A stretch of DNA of 64,000 nt from UBA6168 sp041392505 (GCA_041392505.1 JAWKLX010000041.1:20117-84116); one strand, 5' to 3'. Positions 52,911-61,721 are shown, counted from the stretch's first letter. Numbers and translations: made by a program. Notes: generated by a model not told the origin, from the sequence alone.

Positions 52911-54848
52911 ATGCAACGAGTTCTACCCTTTTTGGCGGTAGTATGTTTATTTTTTATTACTAACTGCCTCCTAGCGCAAAGCCCCACTGTATTTTGTCCC
53001 AATAATGTTACTGTCAACCTTGGGCCTGGTCAATGCCAGACCAATGTCAATTTTGGTAATGTTACGGCCAGTGCCAACGGGGGCAATTATGTTCCTTCCA
53101 TTCAACAGGTTGATGGAACGGGTTACCAATCAGGCTCTGAATTTCCGATAGGAATAACAACCCTATCATTCGCAGCCTTTGACCTTACCCAATTTCCACC
53201 TCCAAGTGATACCTGTTCATTTACCATCAATATAATCGAATACGTGCCCAATAGTCCAGTTATCATCACAGATGATGACCTGACGATTTCGATTCCATCC
53301 AGTTGCGAAATGTTCCTGCTGCCCGAGATGGTGTTGGAAGGCAATTATGGCTGCTACGATGATTTTGTTGTAAATGTGGAAAATACCGGTAGTAATTATA
53401 TCGGGCCTTATTATGTTGGCGAAACAATAACTTACACAGTTACCAACACAGAGACAGGCATGTCTGGCTGGGGTGATGTGACCATTGAAGATAAAAGCGG
53501 GCCTTTTATTCAAGGCTGTGATACGGCGAGGGTCAATTGTTTAGCTGATGTCCGGCCAGTGTCTGAAGGTGGGGTGATTGCAGATCCTACTTTCGTTGAC
53601 TGCTACGCATTCACGACCAATCATCTTGATATGGAAACACAAGGTACCTGTCAGGATACCTTCACTTCTATCATCATGCGGATTTGGACAGCCGTGGATA
53701 TACTGGGCAATGTCAGTTCTTGCAATCAAATCATTGTTATTGACAGAACGCTTTTGACAGATATTTCGCCCATGTGCCCCGCTGATACTGCCATTGAATG
53801 TTCGGTTGGCGTAACGCCTGACTTTAGCCCGGCGGTAACCGGTTATCCAACGGCGGTTATTGACAACATGACTTATGATATTACAGATGGCGCTAACAAT
53901 ATTTGCAACATCTCTTCCTCTTATAGCGATCAAATCATTGATGCCTGCGGGGTTACGTTCAAAATCATCAGGACTTGGACCATCATGGATTGGTGCTTGC
54001 CCCTCAATTTTGTTGACAATCCTTGGACCTGCACCCAGATCATTGAATATACTGATAAAACGGCTCCGGTTGTCAATGCACCAGCTGATATAACTGCCAG
54101 TGCGAACCTGCCAGGCTGTCGGGCCCGTCCAATAATTCCAGCGCTTACGGCTGCTGATTGTTCCAATTACTCGGTATTCATTTTCACGCCTGTTGGCCCT
54201 ATTTCAGGAAATGGAGGGCAAGTGCCTGCGCCTGGCCTCCCGATTGGCACACATAATATCAGCATCAAAGTATCGGATGAATGTGGCAATCAAACTTCTG
54301 TTTCGCTTACCATCACGGTTGAAGACCAGACTCAGCCAACTCCGGTCTGCGATCAGCATACAGTCGTCGCTTTGGACAACACGGGCTATGCTTTTGCCAA
54401 CGCTACTTCTTTCGATGATGGAAGTACCGATAATTGCTGTATTGATGGATTCGATGTTCGGCGGACAACAGACAACTGTGGTATTGACGACAACTTAACC
54501 TATCGTGATTATATTGAGTTTTGCTGTGCAGATGTTGGACAGATTATTCCTGTGACCTTGAGGGTTTGGGATTGCCACGGCAATTTCAACACCTGTAATG
54601 TGGAGGTCGAAGTACAAGACATTAGCGGCCCAAGCATTACCTGTCCCCCCAATGTGACTTTGTTCTGTGGCAGCAACTATTCCGATCCCAATGTAGTGGG
54701 TGAAGTGGTGACCGACCCTACTATGCAAGGAGCAATCGACGGCCTTGCCCAAGACAATTGTGGTGGCGACATCACGGTGACCAGTGCTGATGCTGGTCAG
54801 ATTTCATGCGGTTCGGGGACTATTCTGCGTACCTACCTCAGTGACTGA
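52911..54848 (+). CDS. HYR-repeat N-terminal part of the giant secreted protein
   Basis: 645 codons starting with a signal peptide (MQRVLPFLAVVCLFFITNCLLAQ) and 'SPTVFCPNNVTVNLGPGQCQTNV'. Cys-rich HYR-type modules follow ('CPADTAIECSVGVTPDFSPAVTGYPTA', 'IRTWTIMDWC', 'DKTAPVVNAPADITASANLPGC', 'VSDECGNQTSVSLTITVED', 'CPPNVTLFCGSNYSDPNVVG'). Such modules are common in exported Saprospirales proteins. The frame ends prematurely just after 'SGTILRTYLSD'. Confidence 0.8.
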   Translation: MQRVLPFLAVVCLFFITNCLLAQSPTVFCPNNVTVNLGPGQCQTNVNFGNVTASANGGNYVPSIQQVDGTGYQSGSEFPIGITTLSFAAFDLTQFPPPSDTCSFTINIIEYVPNSPVIITDDDLTISIPSSCEMFLLPEMVLEGNYGCYDDFVVNVENTGSNYIGPYYVGETITYTVTNTETGMSGWGDVTIEDKSGPFIQGCDTARVNCLADVRPVSEGGVIADPTFVDCYAFTTNHLDMETQGTCQDTFTSIIMRIWTAVDILGNVSSCNQIIVIDRTLLTDISPMCPADTAIECSVGVTPDFSPAVTGYPTAVIDNMTYDITDGANNICNISSSYSDQIIDACGVTFKIIRTWTIMDWCLPLNFVDNPWTCTQIIEYTDKTAPVVNAPADITASANLPGCRARPIIPALTAADCSNYSVFIFTPVGPISGNGGQVPAPGLPIGTHNISIKVSDECGNQTSVSLTITVEDQTQPTPVCDQHTVVALDNTGYAFANATSFDDGSTDNCCIDGFDVRRTTDNCGIDDNLTYRDYIEFCCADVGQIIPVTLRVWDCHGNFNTCNVEVEVQDISGPSITCPPNVTLFCGSNYSDPNVVGEVVTDPTMQGAIDGLAQDNCGGDITVTSADAGQISCGSGTILRTYLSD

Positions 54849-55893
54849 TCCCGGAGGGGCATCGAACTTCTGCGTGCAGACTATTACGGTTCAAAACAAT
54901 AATCCTTTTACAGGGGCCAATATTGTTTTCCCGAATGATACCACGATCAACTCATGTGGTGCACTGGTTGATCCTTCCGTTACTGGTATCCCTACTTTCC
55001 CTGCTTCAAACGGTTGCCAACAACTCGTTTATGGCCAAGACCCTGATCTTAACTTAACGGCGAACAATGCATGTGTGAAAATCCAGCGCCGTTGGTATGT
55101 GATTGACTGGTGCCAGTACAATCCGAACGATCCAAATAGCCCAGGCGTTTGGACCAGCGTTCAGACCATCACTGTAATGGATATGGAAGGGCCAACTTTT
55201 GCGGCCTGCAATAATGTGACTTTCTGCAATTTCAAAGATGATTGCTCTGATCTCGCTCCAGACCTAACTGTTTCTGCGACAGATGTTTGTACCGACGATA
55301 ACCTATTGACCTACTCTTGGACGGTTGATCTTTACAATGATGGATTGCCTGATCCTCCAGGTTATGCTGTGTCGGGCACTGGCCAAAATACCGCCAACGA
55401 CTATCCAACTGGTGCGCACCAGATCAGCTATACCGCTTTTGATGGGTGTGGAAATACGGGCAATTGCTCTTTCCTCTTTACCATCGAGGATTGCAAAAAC
55501 CCAACTGCATTTTGCCGGAACGGCCTTATCGTAGAACTAATGCAAACCGGAATGGTGCCTGTGAATGTCCTGCAATTGGAGGAAGGTTCTTCCAGCGACA
55601 ACTGTACTTCACGGCCTAACCTGTTGTTCTCATTTACTCCGAACACAGCGGATACAGATACCATTTTCGACTGTAGTAATGTTGGTCAAAATACCGTGGA
55701 TATGTGGGTGACTGATGAAGCTGGTAACCAGGATTTTTGCACCACATTTGTTGTGGTACAAGACAACATGAATGCTTGTAACAGCCCGCTGATTACGATT
55801 TCTGGGGCAGTTGCTAATGAAGGAAACATGGCTGTTGAAGAGGTCATGGTCGAACTCAATGGCAATATGAATGAGCACCGCCATGACGGATAG
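54784..55893 (+). CDS. Continuation of the giant secreted protein (HYR repeats)
   Basis: This frame takes over at about 54844 with 'SVTDPGGASNFCVQTITVQNNNPF'; the codons before that are out of frame. More Cys-rich modules follow ('RRWYVIDWCQYNPNDPNSPGVWTSVQTITVMD', 'AFDGCGNTGNCSFLFTIEDCKNPTAFCRNGL', 'WVTDEAGNQDFCTTFVVVQDN'), then the start of a carboxypeptidase-regulatory-like segment ('ITISGAVANEGNMAVEEVMVELNGNMN'). It ends at a frameshift near 55870. Confidence 0.75.
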   Translation: MLMLVRFHAVRGLFCVPTSVTDPGGASNFCVQTITVQNNNPFTGANIVFPNDTTINSCGALVDPSVTGIPTFPASNGCQQLVYGQDPDLNLTANNACVKIQRRWYVIDWCQYNPNDPNSPGVWTSVQTITVMDMEGPTFAACNNVTFCNFKDDCSDLAPDLTVSATDVCTDDNLLTYSWTVDLYNDGLPDPPGYAVSGTGQNTANDYPTGAHQISYTAFDGCGNTGNCSFLFTIEDCKNPTAFCRNGLIVELMQTGMVPVNVLQLEEGSSSDNCTSRPNLLFSFTPNTADTDTIFDCSNVGQNTVDMWVTDEAGNQDFCTTFVVVQDNMNACNSPLITISGAVANEGNMAVEEVMVELNGNMNEHRHDG

Positions 55894-56176
55894 CCAGGGT
55901 GTTTTCAATTTTAACAATGTTCCTGTCGGACAGGATTATACCCTTACCCCGCAGTTGGATGTTGACCCATTGAATGGCGTGACGACCTTGGATTTGTACT
56001 ATTTACAACGTCATATTTTGGGAATTGAATTGTTGGATTCTCCGTACAAGATAATTGCTGCCGATGCTAATCGTAGCGGGGCGGTCACTACTTTTGATGT
56101 GGTGGAAATCCGGAAGGTGATCCTTTTATATAAACGGAACGTTCCCAAACAACACTTCTTGGAGGTTTGTGGATAA
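55871..56176 (+). CDS. Continuation of the giant secreted protein (dockerin-like segment)
   Basis: Carries 'STAMTDSQGVFNFNNVPVGQDYTLTPQLDVDPLNGVTTLDLYYLQRHILG', 'SPYKIIAADANRSGAVTTFDVVEIRKVIL', a dockerin type I-like pair of calcium-binding loops (D-x-N-x-S-G, TTxDxxxI/xLR). The frame is lost in the TTTT run at 56124-56127; the last ~17 residues are out of frame. Confidence 0.7.
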   Translation: MSTAMTDSQGVFNFNNVPVGQDYTLTPQLDVDPLNGVTTLDLYYLQRHILGIELLDSPYKIIAADANRSGAVTTFDVVEIRKVILLYKRNVPKQHFLEVCG

Positions 56177-56516
56177 GAGCTATACCTTCCCGAACCCTGC
56201 CAACCCATTTGAAGAAGTGTTCCCAGAAGTTTATAACATCAACAATTTTACGGGCAATAACCAAACACCCAATTTTGTTGCGATAAAAATTGGTGACCTC
56301 AACAACACGGCGACTGGCAACCTGCAAGCTGCGGCTGACGACCGGAATGCAGCGAGCGAACTGGTTTTCCAAACGGCAGAGAAATCGGTTAAAACGGGTG
56401 AATCGTTTACCATCGAAATAACCGCCGACTTGGCTGACATCATGGCTTACCAGTTTACAATGGGTTTTGATAAAGAAAACTCGAACTGGAAACCATCTTC
56501 CTTGGAGTGGATATGA
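56169..56516 (+). CDS. Continuation of the giant secreted protein (cohesin-like segment start)
   Basis: Reads 'DKSYTFPNPANPFEEVFPEVYNINNFTGNNQTPNFVAIKIGDLNNTA' and then a beta-rich segment 'SELVFQTAEKSVKTGESFTIEITADLADIMAYQFTMGFDKE', reminiscent of the start of a cohesin-like domain. The frame is lost in the AAAA run at 56476-56479. Confidence 0.7.
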   Translation: MDKSYTFPNPANPFEEVFPEVYNINNFTGNNQTPNFVAIKIGDLNNTATGNLQAAADDRNAASELVFQTAEKSVKTGESFTIEITADLADIMAYQFTMGFDKENSNWKPSSLEWI

Positions 56517-56980
56517 CCGAAGCTAATTTCGGCATGGCCCACTTGGACGAAGGGTTTATTACAGCCAGCTGGTTTCGGGTAATGAAGGCAGGTGCAGCGA
56601 TGGATGCCCCATTGTTCAGCCTTCGTTTCAGAGCCATTGAAGGTGGGATGTTGAGTGAAATGCTTGATCTGAACTCTCGCTTGACCAAAGCGGAAAGCTA
56701 CGAAGCGGATGGTACTACGCATCCCGTTGGTTTGGCATTTAGTGGTAAGAAGGCACTTGCCAATTCCTTCCAGTTGTTCCAAAATATTCCTAACCCATTC
56801 AACGACGAGACCATTATTGGTTTCCAATTACCAGAAGCGGCCAATGCCTTCCTTTCGGTTTACGATGTTTCAGGAAAAGTAATGAAAACGGTCGGCGGCC
56901 AGTTTGCCAAAGGCTATCATGAAATTCGCATCGACAATGCCGATTTGCCGAAGTACTGGCGTTTTCTACTACCGTCTTGA
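56507..56980 (+). CDS. C-terminal part of the giant secreted protein with T9SS sorting domain
   Basis: Completes the cohesin-like segment ('DEGFITASWFRVMKAGAAMDAPLFSLRFRAIEGGMLSEMLDLNSRLTKAES') and carries the T9SS sorting domain ('LFQNIPNPFNDETIIGFQLPEAANAFLSVYDVSGKVMKTVGGQFAKGYHEIRID'). The last conserved strand ('TGVFYYRLE') is in another frame after an extra base near 56955, moving the stop from 56980 to 57022. Confidence 0.75.
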   Translation: MDMTEANFGMAHLDEGFITASWFRVMKAGAAMDAPLFSLRFRAIEGGMLSEMLDLNSRLTKAESYEADGTTHPVGLAFSGKKALANSFQLFQNIPNPFNDETIIGFQLPEAANAFLSVYDVSGKVMKTVGGQFAKGYHEIRIDNADLPKYWRFLLPS

Positions 56981-57124
56981 AACGCCAACACACACGGCAT
57001 CCAAAAAATGACGAGAATGTAACGGCAGGCGGTTAACGGCAGACCAACGGAAAAAGATACCGTTGGCCGTTCACCGTCAACCGTTCACCGGTTCAAGAAT
57101 TAGTAACTCGGTTTTGGGATTGGT

Positions 57125-57162
57125 CTCCTCCTCAGTTCGCTGGGGAGGGGCTTTTTGTTTTT
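57125..57162 (+). terminator. Rho-independent terminator with TTCG tetraloop
   Basis: Stem CCTCCTCAG / CTGGGGAGG (57127-57148, one G-U pair) closed by a TTCG tetraloop and followed by TTTTTGTTTTT (57152-57162). It ends the plus-strand giant gene and overlaps the stop of the convergent M16 gene. Confidence 0.85.
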
Positions 57163-57258
57163 AGGCTACGGCCTCCTCCTTTTTCGCTTTGTAAATCAGC
57201 TTCGAGCAATTCTCTTTCGTGAAAATTTCCCTTGCTACCCGCTGAATATCTTCTACCG

Positions 57259-57957
57259 TCACCAATTGGTATTTCTCTGCTTCCCCATTGATGAGTCCTG
57301 CATCGCCGAGCAATTCAAAAAGGCAAGGTTGATAGCTTTGTTGAGGATATTTACCTCCGAAAAAATCAGGGTAGACTCTGATTTGTTTTTGAGCTTTTGC
57401 AATTCCTTGGCGGGGATCGGGTCGTTTTTTAATGCATCCAGTTCTTCCCACAAAGCAGCTTCGGCCTGTTCCAGCGAAACGCCTTCGGAAGGTTTTCCCT
57501 CTAAAATAAAAAGCCTCGGTTCGATGCTGCCAGATATATAACAATCGATATTGGAAAACATTTCTTTTTCTTTCAGTAGTCGACGGTAGAGGCGTGAGGA
57601 GGGGCCATTTCCAAGTACATCAGAAAGCAGATCGACGGCATGAAAATCCTTATCAGCGCGGCTGCCACTGTGAAAAGCGAGGTAAATAGCATCCACTGGT
57701 ACATTGGCCGATTCGGCAATGCGCTCAACCATATGCTGCTGGGGCGGCTCTGGCGGCAGTTGGCGGATATAAGGCTCGCCCGCCGGGATGTCGCCGAACC
57801 ATTTTTCCACTTTGGCCAGCACGTCCTCTTGTTTTACATTACCCGCCACGACCAAAATGGCATTGTTGGGGCGGTAAAATTTAAAGAAAAAAGACTTGAC
57901 GTCTTTGAGGGAATGGCGTCTTCCACATGCTTGGGCACTTTGCCGATCGTTGGCCAC
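57259..57957 (-). CDS. M16 peptidase, central fragment
   Basis: Family sequence begins around 'DVKSFFFKFYRPNNAILVVAGNV' and covers 'LYLAFHSGSR'-type, 'DLLSDVLGNGPSSRLYRRLLKEKEMFSNIDCYISGS' and 'KNKSESTLIFSEVNILNKAINLAF' segments of the M16 C-terminal domain. The first ~20 and last ~20 codons are out of frame. Confidence 0.7.
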   Translation of the reverse strand: MANDRQSAQACGRRHSLKDVKSFFFKFYRPNNAILVVAGNVKQEDVLAKVEKWFGDIPAGEPYIRQLPPEPPQQHMVERIAESANVPVDAIYLAFHSGSRADKDFHAVDLLSDVLGNGPSSRLYRRLLKEKEMFSNIDCYISGSIEPRLFILEGKPSEGVSLEQAEAALWEELDALKNDPIPAKELQKLKNKSESTLIFSEVNILNKAINLAFLNCSAMQDSSMGKQRNTNW

Positions 57958-58022
57958 TGGTAGGGGTGCACCTTATAAGCCATGTCGGAGAGGTAGTGTA
58001 CAAACGTCGCCATAAGGTTCGT

Positions 58023-58421
58023 TCAGGCAAGTTTCTTTGAACTCCTCCACCCACGACCTTGCGCTGCACGTCCAGAAGATTTTTTATCAAAATTCAATTG
58101 CAACATGCGGTCACTTTCCAGCCACAGGGCCAGTTCAAGGTTTTCGGCAGGCATGGTGTCGTAGAAATTCGTGACATCGCTATTGGTAAATGCATTGTTC
58201 TCACCGCCTGCCATTTGAATCGGTTCGTCGAAGTCAGGAGCGTTGACCGAACCACCAAACATCAGGTGCTCGAAGAGGTGTGCAAACCCGGTCTTGTCGG
58301 GCGATTCATCTTTACTACCGACATTGTATAAAACATTTACCGCCACCATGGGGGTACTGTCGTCTTCGTGGATGATGACCCGTAGGCCGTTGTCAAGGGT
58401 ATGCTTAGAAAAATTGATCAA
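58023..58421 (-). CDS. M16 peptidase, N-terminal fragment with zinc motif
   Basis: 132 codons including the HLFEH zinc-binding motif (residues 48-52), 'GGENNAFTNSDVTNFYDTMPAENLELALWLESDRM' and 'LNFDKK'. The residues after about 112 ('SSGRAAQGRGWRSSKKLA') are out of frame relative to the family. Confidence 0.7.
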   Translation of the reverse strand: MINFSKHTLDNGLRVIIHEDDSTPMVAVNVLYNVGSKDESPDKTGFAHLFEHLMFGGSVNAPDFDEPIQMAGGENNAFTNSDVTNFYDTMPAENLELALWLESDRMLQLNFDKKSSGRAAQGRGWRSSKKLA

Positions 58422-58659
58422 GATAGTTGCAATTAATTAGTTGGATGGTTGAATGGGTAGATGGTTTCAAGGTTTTGTGAAATCGAGCGCAAAAGTAGAA
58501 AACCCTTTTGTCGTACACCACAAAAAAACGGTTGAGCATCTTTTTAGTTGTGCCGCAAATAATACTTGTTCTTTTGAAAAAAACATCGCTTTTGATGCCG
58601 CATCCTTTGAAGATTCACTGAATGACTATTCACAAAAAAACTTTCTGCACCGGGACAGC

Positions 58660-58870
58660 ATGTATGATTTGACGCAATGGCATGCGGGCCGGTGCATTTG
58701 TGGAGCATCTCCCATCATTCTGCTCGGCTCAGGGTTTTTAAGGGGCGGCGTCGGTTGCCTCCGTGAACCGACGCCGCCCCTTAAAACCCCTGAGCTGAGC
58801 ACGTTGGGTCGTACCTAAAAGCGAGAAACATGCTGCTCCGCATTTTAGATAATCTTTTTACGCAAAATGT
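58660..58870 (-). repeat. Dispersed palindrome-centred repeat, copy C (reverse orientation)
   Basis: A ~210-bp copy in the reverse direction relative to A, B and D. Read on the minus strand it has AAATGCGGAGCAGCATG, CTCGCTTTTAGG, CCAACGTGCTCAG and CCGGCCCGCATG. The central hairpin (58727-58795) has a 30-bp stem with one mismatch (AAGGGGCGGCGTCGGTT core) and a 9-nt loop. Termini are more diverged (TTTTTACGCAAAAT, TGATTTGACGCAA). It lies between the M16 and TonB-like genes. Confidence 0.8.
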
Positions 58871-58890
58871 TAATCTCTAAATCTATAGCT

Positions 58891-59187
58891 ATGAAAAAAT
58901 TGGATATTTCCCGCTTGGAGCGGCTGCGCAAAATGAACCTGAAAATCGGCTATGCCATTGCCCTTGCTTTGATGTTAGCCGCTTTTTCTTGGACCACCGA
59001 ACGGCCATTTATTGAAGACAATTTCGATGAACTGCCAATGGATGATGTGCTGGTGATTCCACCAACCGTACAAGAAAACCGCCAAAGAACTACCGCCACC
59101 CGATCTGCCCGAAACAAAACCATCACCAACCAAGTCATCATCGAGTCGACATTACCTGACTTGCTGAGTACCGAGTTGGCTCGCTGA
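58891..59187 (+). CDS. TonB-family protein, N-terminal fragment
   Basis: 98 codons: charged N-terminus, membrane helix (~20-36, IGYAIALALMLAAFSW) and the start of the periplasmic linker ('DDVLVIPPTVQENRQRTTATRSARNKTITNQVIIESTLPD'). The frame ends at TELAR followed by a stop. An in-frame ATG at 58867 is less likely as the start. Confidence 0.65.
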   Translation: MKKLDISRLERLRKMNLKIGYAIALALMLAAFSWTTERPFIEDNFDELPMDDVLVIPPTVQENRQRTTATRSARNKTITNQVIIESTLPDLLSTELAR

Positions 59188-59297
59188 AGAACCCGCCCCT
59201 TTATAGAAAATGCAGTGGTCGGCGAGCCTGCGCCTCCTGCCAACAGTAGAATCACCTCCCCGCCTGTCCTGAGAATGACGACATCCCATTTAAAATC

Positions 59298-59621
59298 GTG
59301 GAAGACATGCCCCTCTTTGGTGACTGTACCGACGACCAGCTTTCAAAAGCAGAGAAGAAGTCCTGCTCTGACAAGGCGCTACTCACCCATTTGATGAAGA
59401 ACCTTCGCTACCCAGCCATTGCCCGTGAAAATGGCATTGAAGGGTTGGTCGTTATCCAGTTTGTCGTGGAAAAAGATGGTCAGATCAGCGATGCCAAAGT
59501 CGTCCGGGACATTGGCGCTGGCTGTGGACAAGAAGCCCTGCGAGTGGTCAACGCTATGCCACTATGGGAGCCTGTGGTAAACGGCGAAATTGCGGAAAGT
59601 GCCCTTTGGAGTGCAGTATAA
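59298..59621 (+). CDS. TonB C-terminal domain fragment
   Basis: 107 codons with the TonB C-terminal fold signature: 'LLTHLMKNLRYPAIARENGIEGLVVIQFVVEKDGQISDAKVVRDIGAGCGQEALRVVNAMPLWEPVVNG'. The frame starts and ends inside the domain; upstream and downstream pieces lie in other frames. Confidence 0.7.
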   Translation: MEDMPLFGDCTDDQLSKAEKKSCSDKALLTHLMKNLRYPAIARENGIEGLVVIQFVVEKDGQISDAKVVRDIGAGCGQEALRVVNAMPLWEPVVNGEIAESALWSAV

Positions 59622-59660
59622 TTTGCCGCCGGTGAAAGTTTGCGCTATTGAATTGGAAAG

Positions 59661-60142
59661 CCGCGGCAGTTTTTATGGGCAGACTCCTTCTATATGGGGA
59701 AGCTGCCTTACCCATGATAATATTCAAGCTTACAATCCATTTTCCCTACATAAATCTGGTTGTGATAAATAACTTGCCAAATTAAATCAACTGCGTTTTT
59801 CAAGTTGAAAACAAATCTCTCCTAACAATCCCTTCCCCATCTTTTTCCCTGCCGAATTCTTTCCTTTCATGTTGGTCGTTCAACGAAAACTGGAACGCTT
59901 TTTACAGCTTAAATTGAAAACAAACTCACCAGCAAAAGCAGCAATAACCCTCATCCGAGAAGCATCATTTCCCAAGCACTTCCATACCCTGCATCCCACC
60001 GATTTAGTACGCCATTCTATCTGATGTAGCACAAAGTGCAGTGTAATTTAAATTCTTGTTCGATCTAAAAAGGCCGGTGGAATTTTTTTTTACAGTGTAC
60101 TTAAACCGAGTAGTTTTTACTGCACGGACAATCGCATAATTG
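59661..60142. other. Intergenic region without a supported gene
   Basis: No convincing coding sequence after the end of the TonB-like gene. A 60-codon frame to 59772 carries the last TonB strands and then non-family sequence. The rest is AT rich and should hold the promoter of the PD40 gene. Confidence 0.4.
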
Positions 60143-61456
60143 ATGTTGAAAAAAAAATATCCGCTTTTTGTTTTGGTCTTTTTGCACACCTTGCTGTATG
60201 GGCAGGAGTTGGATGAAGGTACATTCGCAGGAGTAAGGACAGCCCGTTTTAATAATATCGATCCCAATTCAGATACCTATGCGCCTTTCCGCTACGGGGA
60301 TAAAATCTATTTCACCACTACCTATAAAAATAGACATCAAATGTTCAGCGGTGCGGTTGCTGGAAATCAAGGCAATATGTCAAATACGACTTTGCTTGCA
60401 AACAATGCTGTAAAAGAAGGTTGGCATGCCTCAAATTTGATCATCGCCCCAGATGGGAAAACGATGTATTACACCCTGTGCGAAGATGAGGAGAGAAAAA
60501 ATTGTACAATTTGGTCGAAGAAAAAAAACTATGGTGGCGAATGGGAAGCTGCTTTGAAATTGCCTCCCCACGTCAACTTGCGCAACACCACCTCCACCCA
60601 GCCAGCGATCGGCTATGATTGGTCAAAGAAAAAATACGTTTTGTATTTTGTATCTGACAGGTCCGGCGGTCAAGGTGGTTTGGATTTATGGTGCAGCTTT
60701 ATTGAACAGGATGGCACCTACGGCATCCCTGAACCATTACCTTTCAATACGGAGATGGACGATGTGACACCTTATTTTCACCTGACTGAGAAAACCCTCT
60801 TTTTCAGTTCCAACGGAAGAGGGGGTATCGGTGGGTTTGATATTTTTTCGTGTCGGATGTTGAGTACTGGCGGTTGGGAAGAACCAATGAACCAAGGCAC
60901 TGTCATCAATACAGCTTTTGATGAAACCTACTTTACTTTTCATGCCAGTTCCCAAAAAGGCTATTTTGCTTCCAACCGCCCCACAATAGGCTATCAAAAA
61001 GACGGCATTTCTAAAAGTCGTTTTAAGGTATTTGAAATAGAACAAATAGTCGAATTAATCTTGCCTGTTTACAGTGCCCATAATATGGCGATGGTACACA
61101 GCGCAACTGCCTATGTGTATGACGAAACCACAGGCCAGAAACGGAATTTTACGGAAGGGCCTTTTGATAGAAATTTAGTTGTGACACTCCTGCCAGGGAG
61201 GAATTACAGGATAGCAGTAGTCAAAAATGGTTTTTTGCCAACAGTCATTGAGACCAGCACAGAAGACGTTGTTTTTCCGGTATCTTTTATAAATGAAGTC
61301 CAGTTATTTGAGGGGGAAGTGGTCGGTGAGGAGAATTGGGGGAAATTTGGATTCAAAGAAAGGGCACTTAAAGTTAAGCTAAGAGAAACGGAAGCAGAGG
61401 ATTCGTATTTGAAAAAAGAACTACAATCTTCGATTGAATTGGACTGGGGCAATTAG
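60143..61456 (+). CDS. PD40/WD40-like beta-propeller secreted protein
   Basis: 437 residues from the ATG at 60143 (a TTG one codon earlier is less likely). Signal peptide MLKKKYPLFVLVFLHTLLYGQ. Propeller blades of the PD40 type are visible: 'DTYAPFRYGDKIYFTTTYKNRHQMFSG', 'SNLIIAPDGKTMYYTLCED', 'YVLYFVSDRSGGQGGLDLWCS', 'TPYFHLTEKTLFFSSNGRGGIGGFDIFSCR' and 'ETYFTFHASSQKGYFASNRP'. The C-terminal ~130 residues contain a beta-sandwich segment ('SATAYVYDETTGQKRNFTEGPFDRNLVVTLLPGRNYRIAVVKNGFLP'). Many Bacteroidota PD40 proteins also have an OmpA peptidoglycan-binding end; this one lacks it. Possible envelope scaffold, perhaps linked to T9SS; not certain. Confidence 0.75.
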   Translation: MLKKKYPLFVLVFLHTLLYGQELDEGTFAGVRTARFNNIDPNSDTYAPFRYGDKIYFTTTYKNRHQMFSGAVAGNQGNMSNTTLLANNAVKEGWHASNLIIAPDGKTMYYTLCEDEERKNCTIWSKKKNYGGEWEAALKLPPHVNLRNTTSTQPAIGYDWSKKKYVLYFVSDRSGGQGGLDLWCSFIEQDGTYGIPEPLPFNTEMDDVTPYFHLTEKTLFFSSNGRGGIGGFDIFSCRMLSTGGWEEPMNQGTVINTAFDETYFTFHASSQKGYFASNRPTIGYQKDGISKSRFKVFEIEQIVELILPVYSAHNMAMVHSATAYVYDETTGQKRNFTEGPFDRNLVVTLLPGRNYRIAVVKNGFLPTVIETSTEDVVFPVSFINEVQLFEGEVVGEENWGKFGFKERALKVKLRETEAEDSYLKKELQSSIELDWGN

Positions 61457-61495
61457 GGCTTTGCCAAAAATCTTATTCCTTGTTCCGAAGAAGGC

Positions 61496-61528
61496 AAAAA
61501 AAAAGTGCCGGGGACGAATCCCCAGCAC
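61496..61528 (-). terminator. Rho-independent terminator for the response regulator gene
   Basis: On the minus strand, GTGCTGGGGA with TCCCCGGCAC (one mismatch) forms a stem with a short loop, followed by nine Ts (complement of 61496-61504). Confidence 0.85.
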
Positions 61529-61721
61529 GATATAGGCTCTGTATCCATTTGGTCTTAAATATTTTTTGGTTTCGCTTGCGGGTCAATCCATTTAATGGAT
61601 GCGGTGCAAAAGTATGGGGATTATGTGCGCAGGGGTAGTCGCATTGGAGCATCGGCCGAAAAGCACGGATCATCGGTTGGCCTTCGTGGATAAACGGAAT
61701 TGAGTGTCTGTAATTCAGGCC

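Larger units (their letters stand above)
52911..57022 (+). pseudogene. Giant HYR/dockerin-like secreted protein with T9SS sorting domain, frame broken five times
   Basis: Five overlapping frames make one gene of about 1370 residues. Joining frames at about 54840, 55870, 56126, 56477 and 56955 restores continuous family sequence: 'RTYLSVTDPGGASNFCVQT', 'NMSTAMTDSQGVFNF', 'INGTFPNNTSWRFVDKSYTFPNPANPF', 'EKLELETIFLGVDMTEANFG' and 'TGVFYYRLETPTHTASKKMTRM' with a stop at 57020-57022. Order: signal peptide, HYR/Ig-like Cys-rich repeats, a dockerin-like segment, a cohesin-like segment and a T9SS sorting domain. At least two breaks are in homopolymers (T4, A4). Otherwise intact sequence between the breaks argues for indel errors or very recent decay. 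A terminator follows at 57125-57162. Confidence 0.75.
57161..58421 (-). pseudogene. M16-family zinc peptidase (pitrilysin/insulinase type), frame broken several times
   Basis: An M16 peptidase of about 420 residues, spread over three frames. From the ATG at 58421: 'HTLDNGLRVIIHEDDSTPMVAVNVLYNVGSKDESPDKTGFAHLFEHLMF' contains the inverted zinc motif H48-L-F-E-H52. Near 58080 the sequence shifts ('LLDVQRKVV', then 'YGDVW'-like and 'AYKVHPYQWPT'-like pieces in other frames), continues in a long frame to 57259 ('DVKSFFFKFYRPNNAILVVAGNVKQEDVLAKVEKWFGDIP'), and shifts again near 57310 to end 'ELLGDAGLINGEAEKYQLVTVEDIQRVAREIFTKENCSKLIYKAKKEEAVA' at 57161. Active-site residues are intact. No signal peptide is seen, so probably cytoplasmic, or the start is further upstream. 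Confidence 0.75.
58891..59660 (+). pseudogene. TonB-family protein, frame broken several times
   Basis: A TonB-like energy transducer. From the ATG at 58891: 'MKKLDISRLERLRKMNLKIGYAIALALMLAAFSW', a short cytoplasmic segment and one membrane helix, then a periplasmic Pro/Glu-rich linker. The linker is out of frame at 59188-59297 and recovers with 'PFKIVEDMPLFGDCTDDQLSKAEKKSCSDKALLTHLMKNLRYPAIARENGIEGLVVIQFVVEKDGQISDAKVVRDIG', the TonB C-terminal domain. The final strands ('VPFGVQYNLP') are in a third frame after about 59600. At least three indels are needed. It would energise SusC-type transporters, but Bacteroidota carry many such proteins. Confidence 0.7.

Noticed and set aside
58453..58818. 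121-codon plus-strand frame between M16 and TonB-like genes
   Set aside because: Its second half is repeat copy C and its first half lacks any recognisable feature.
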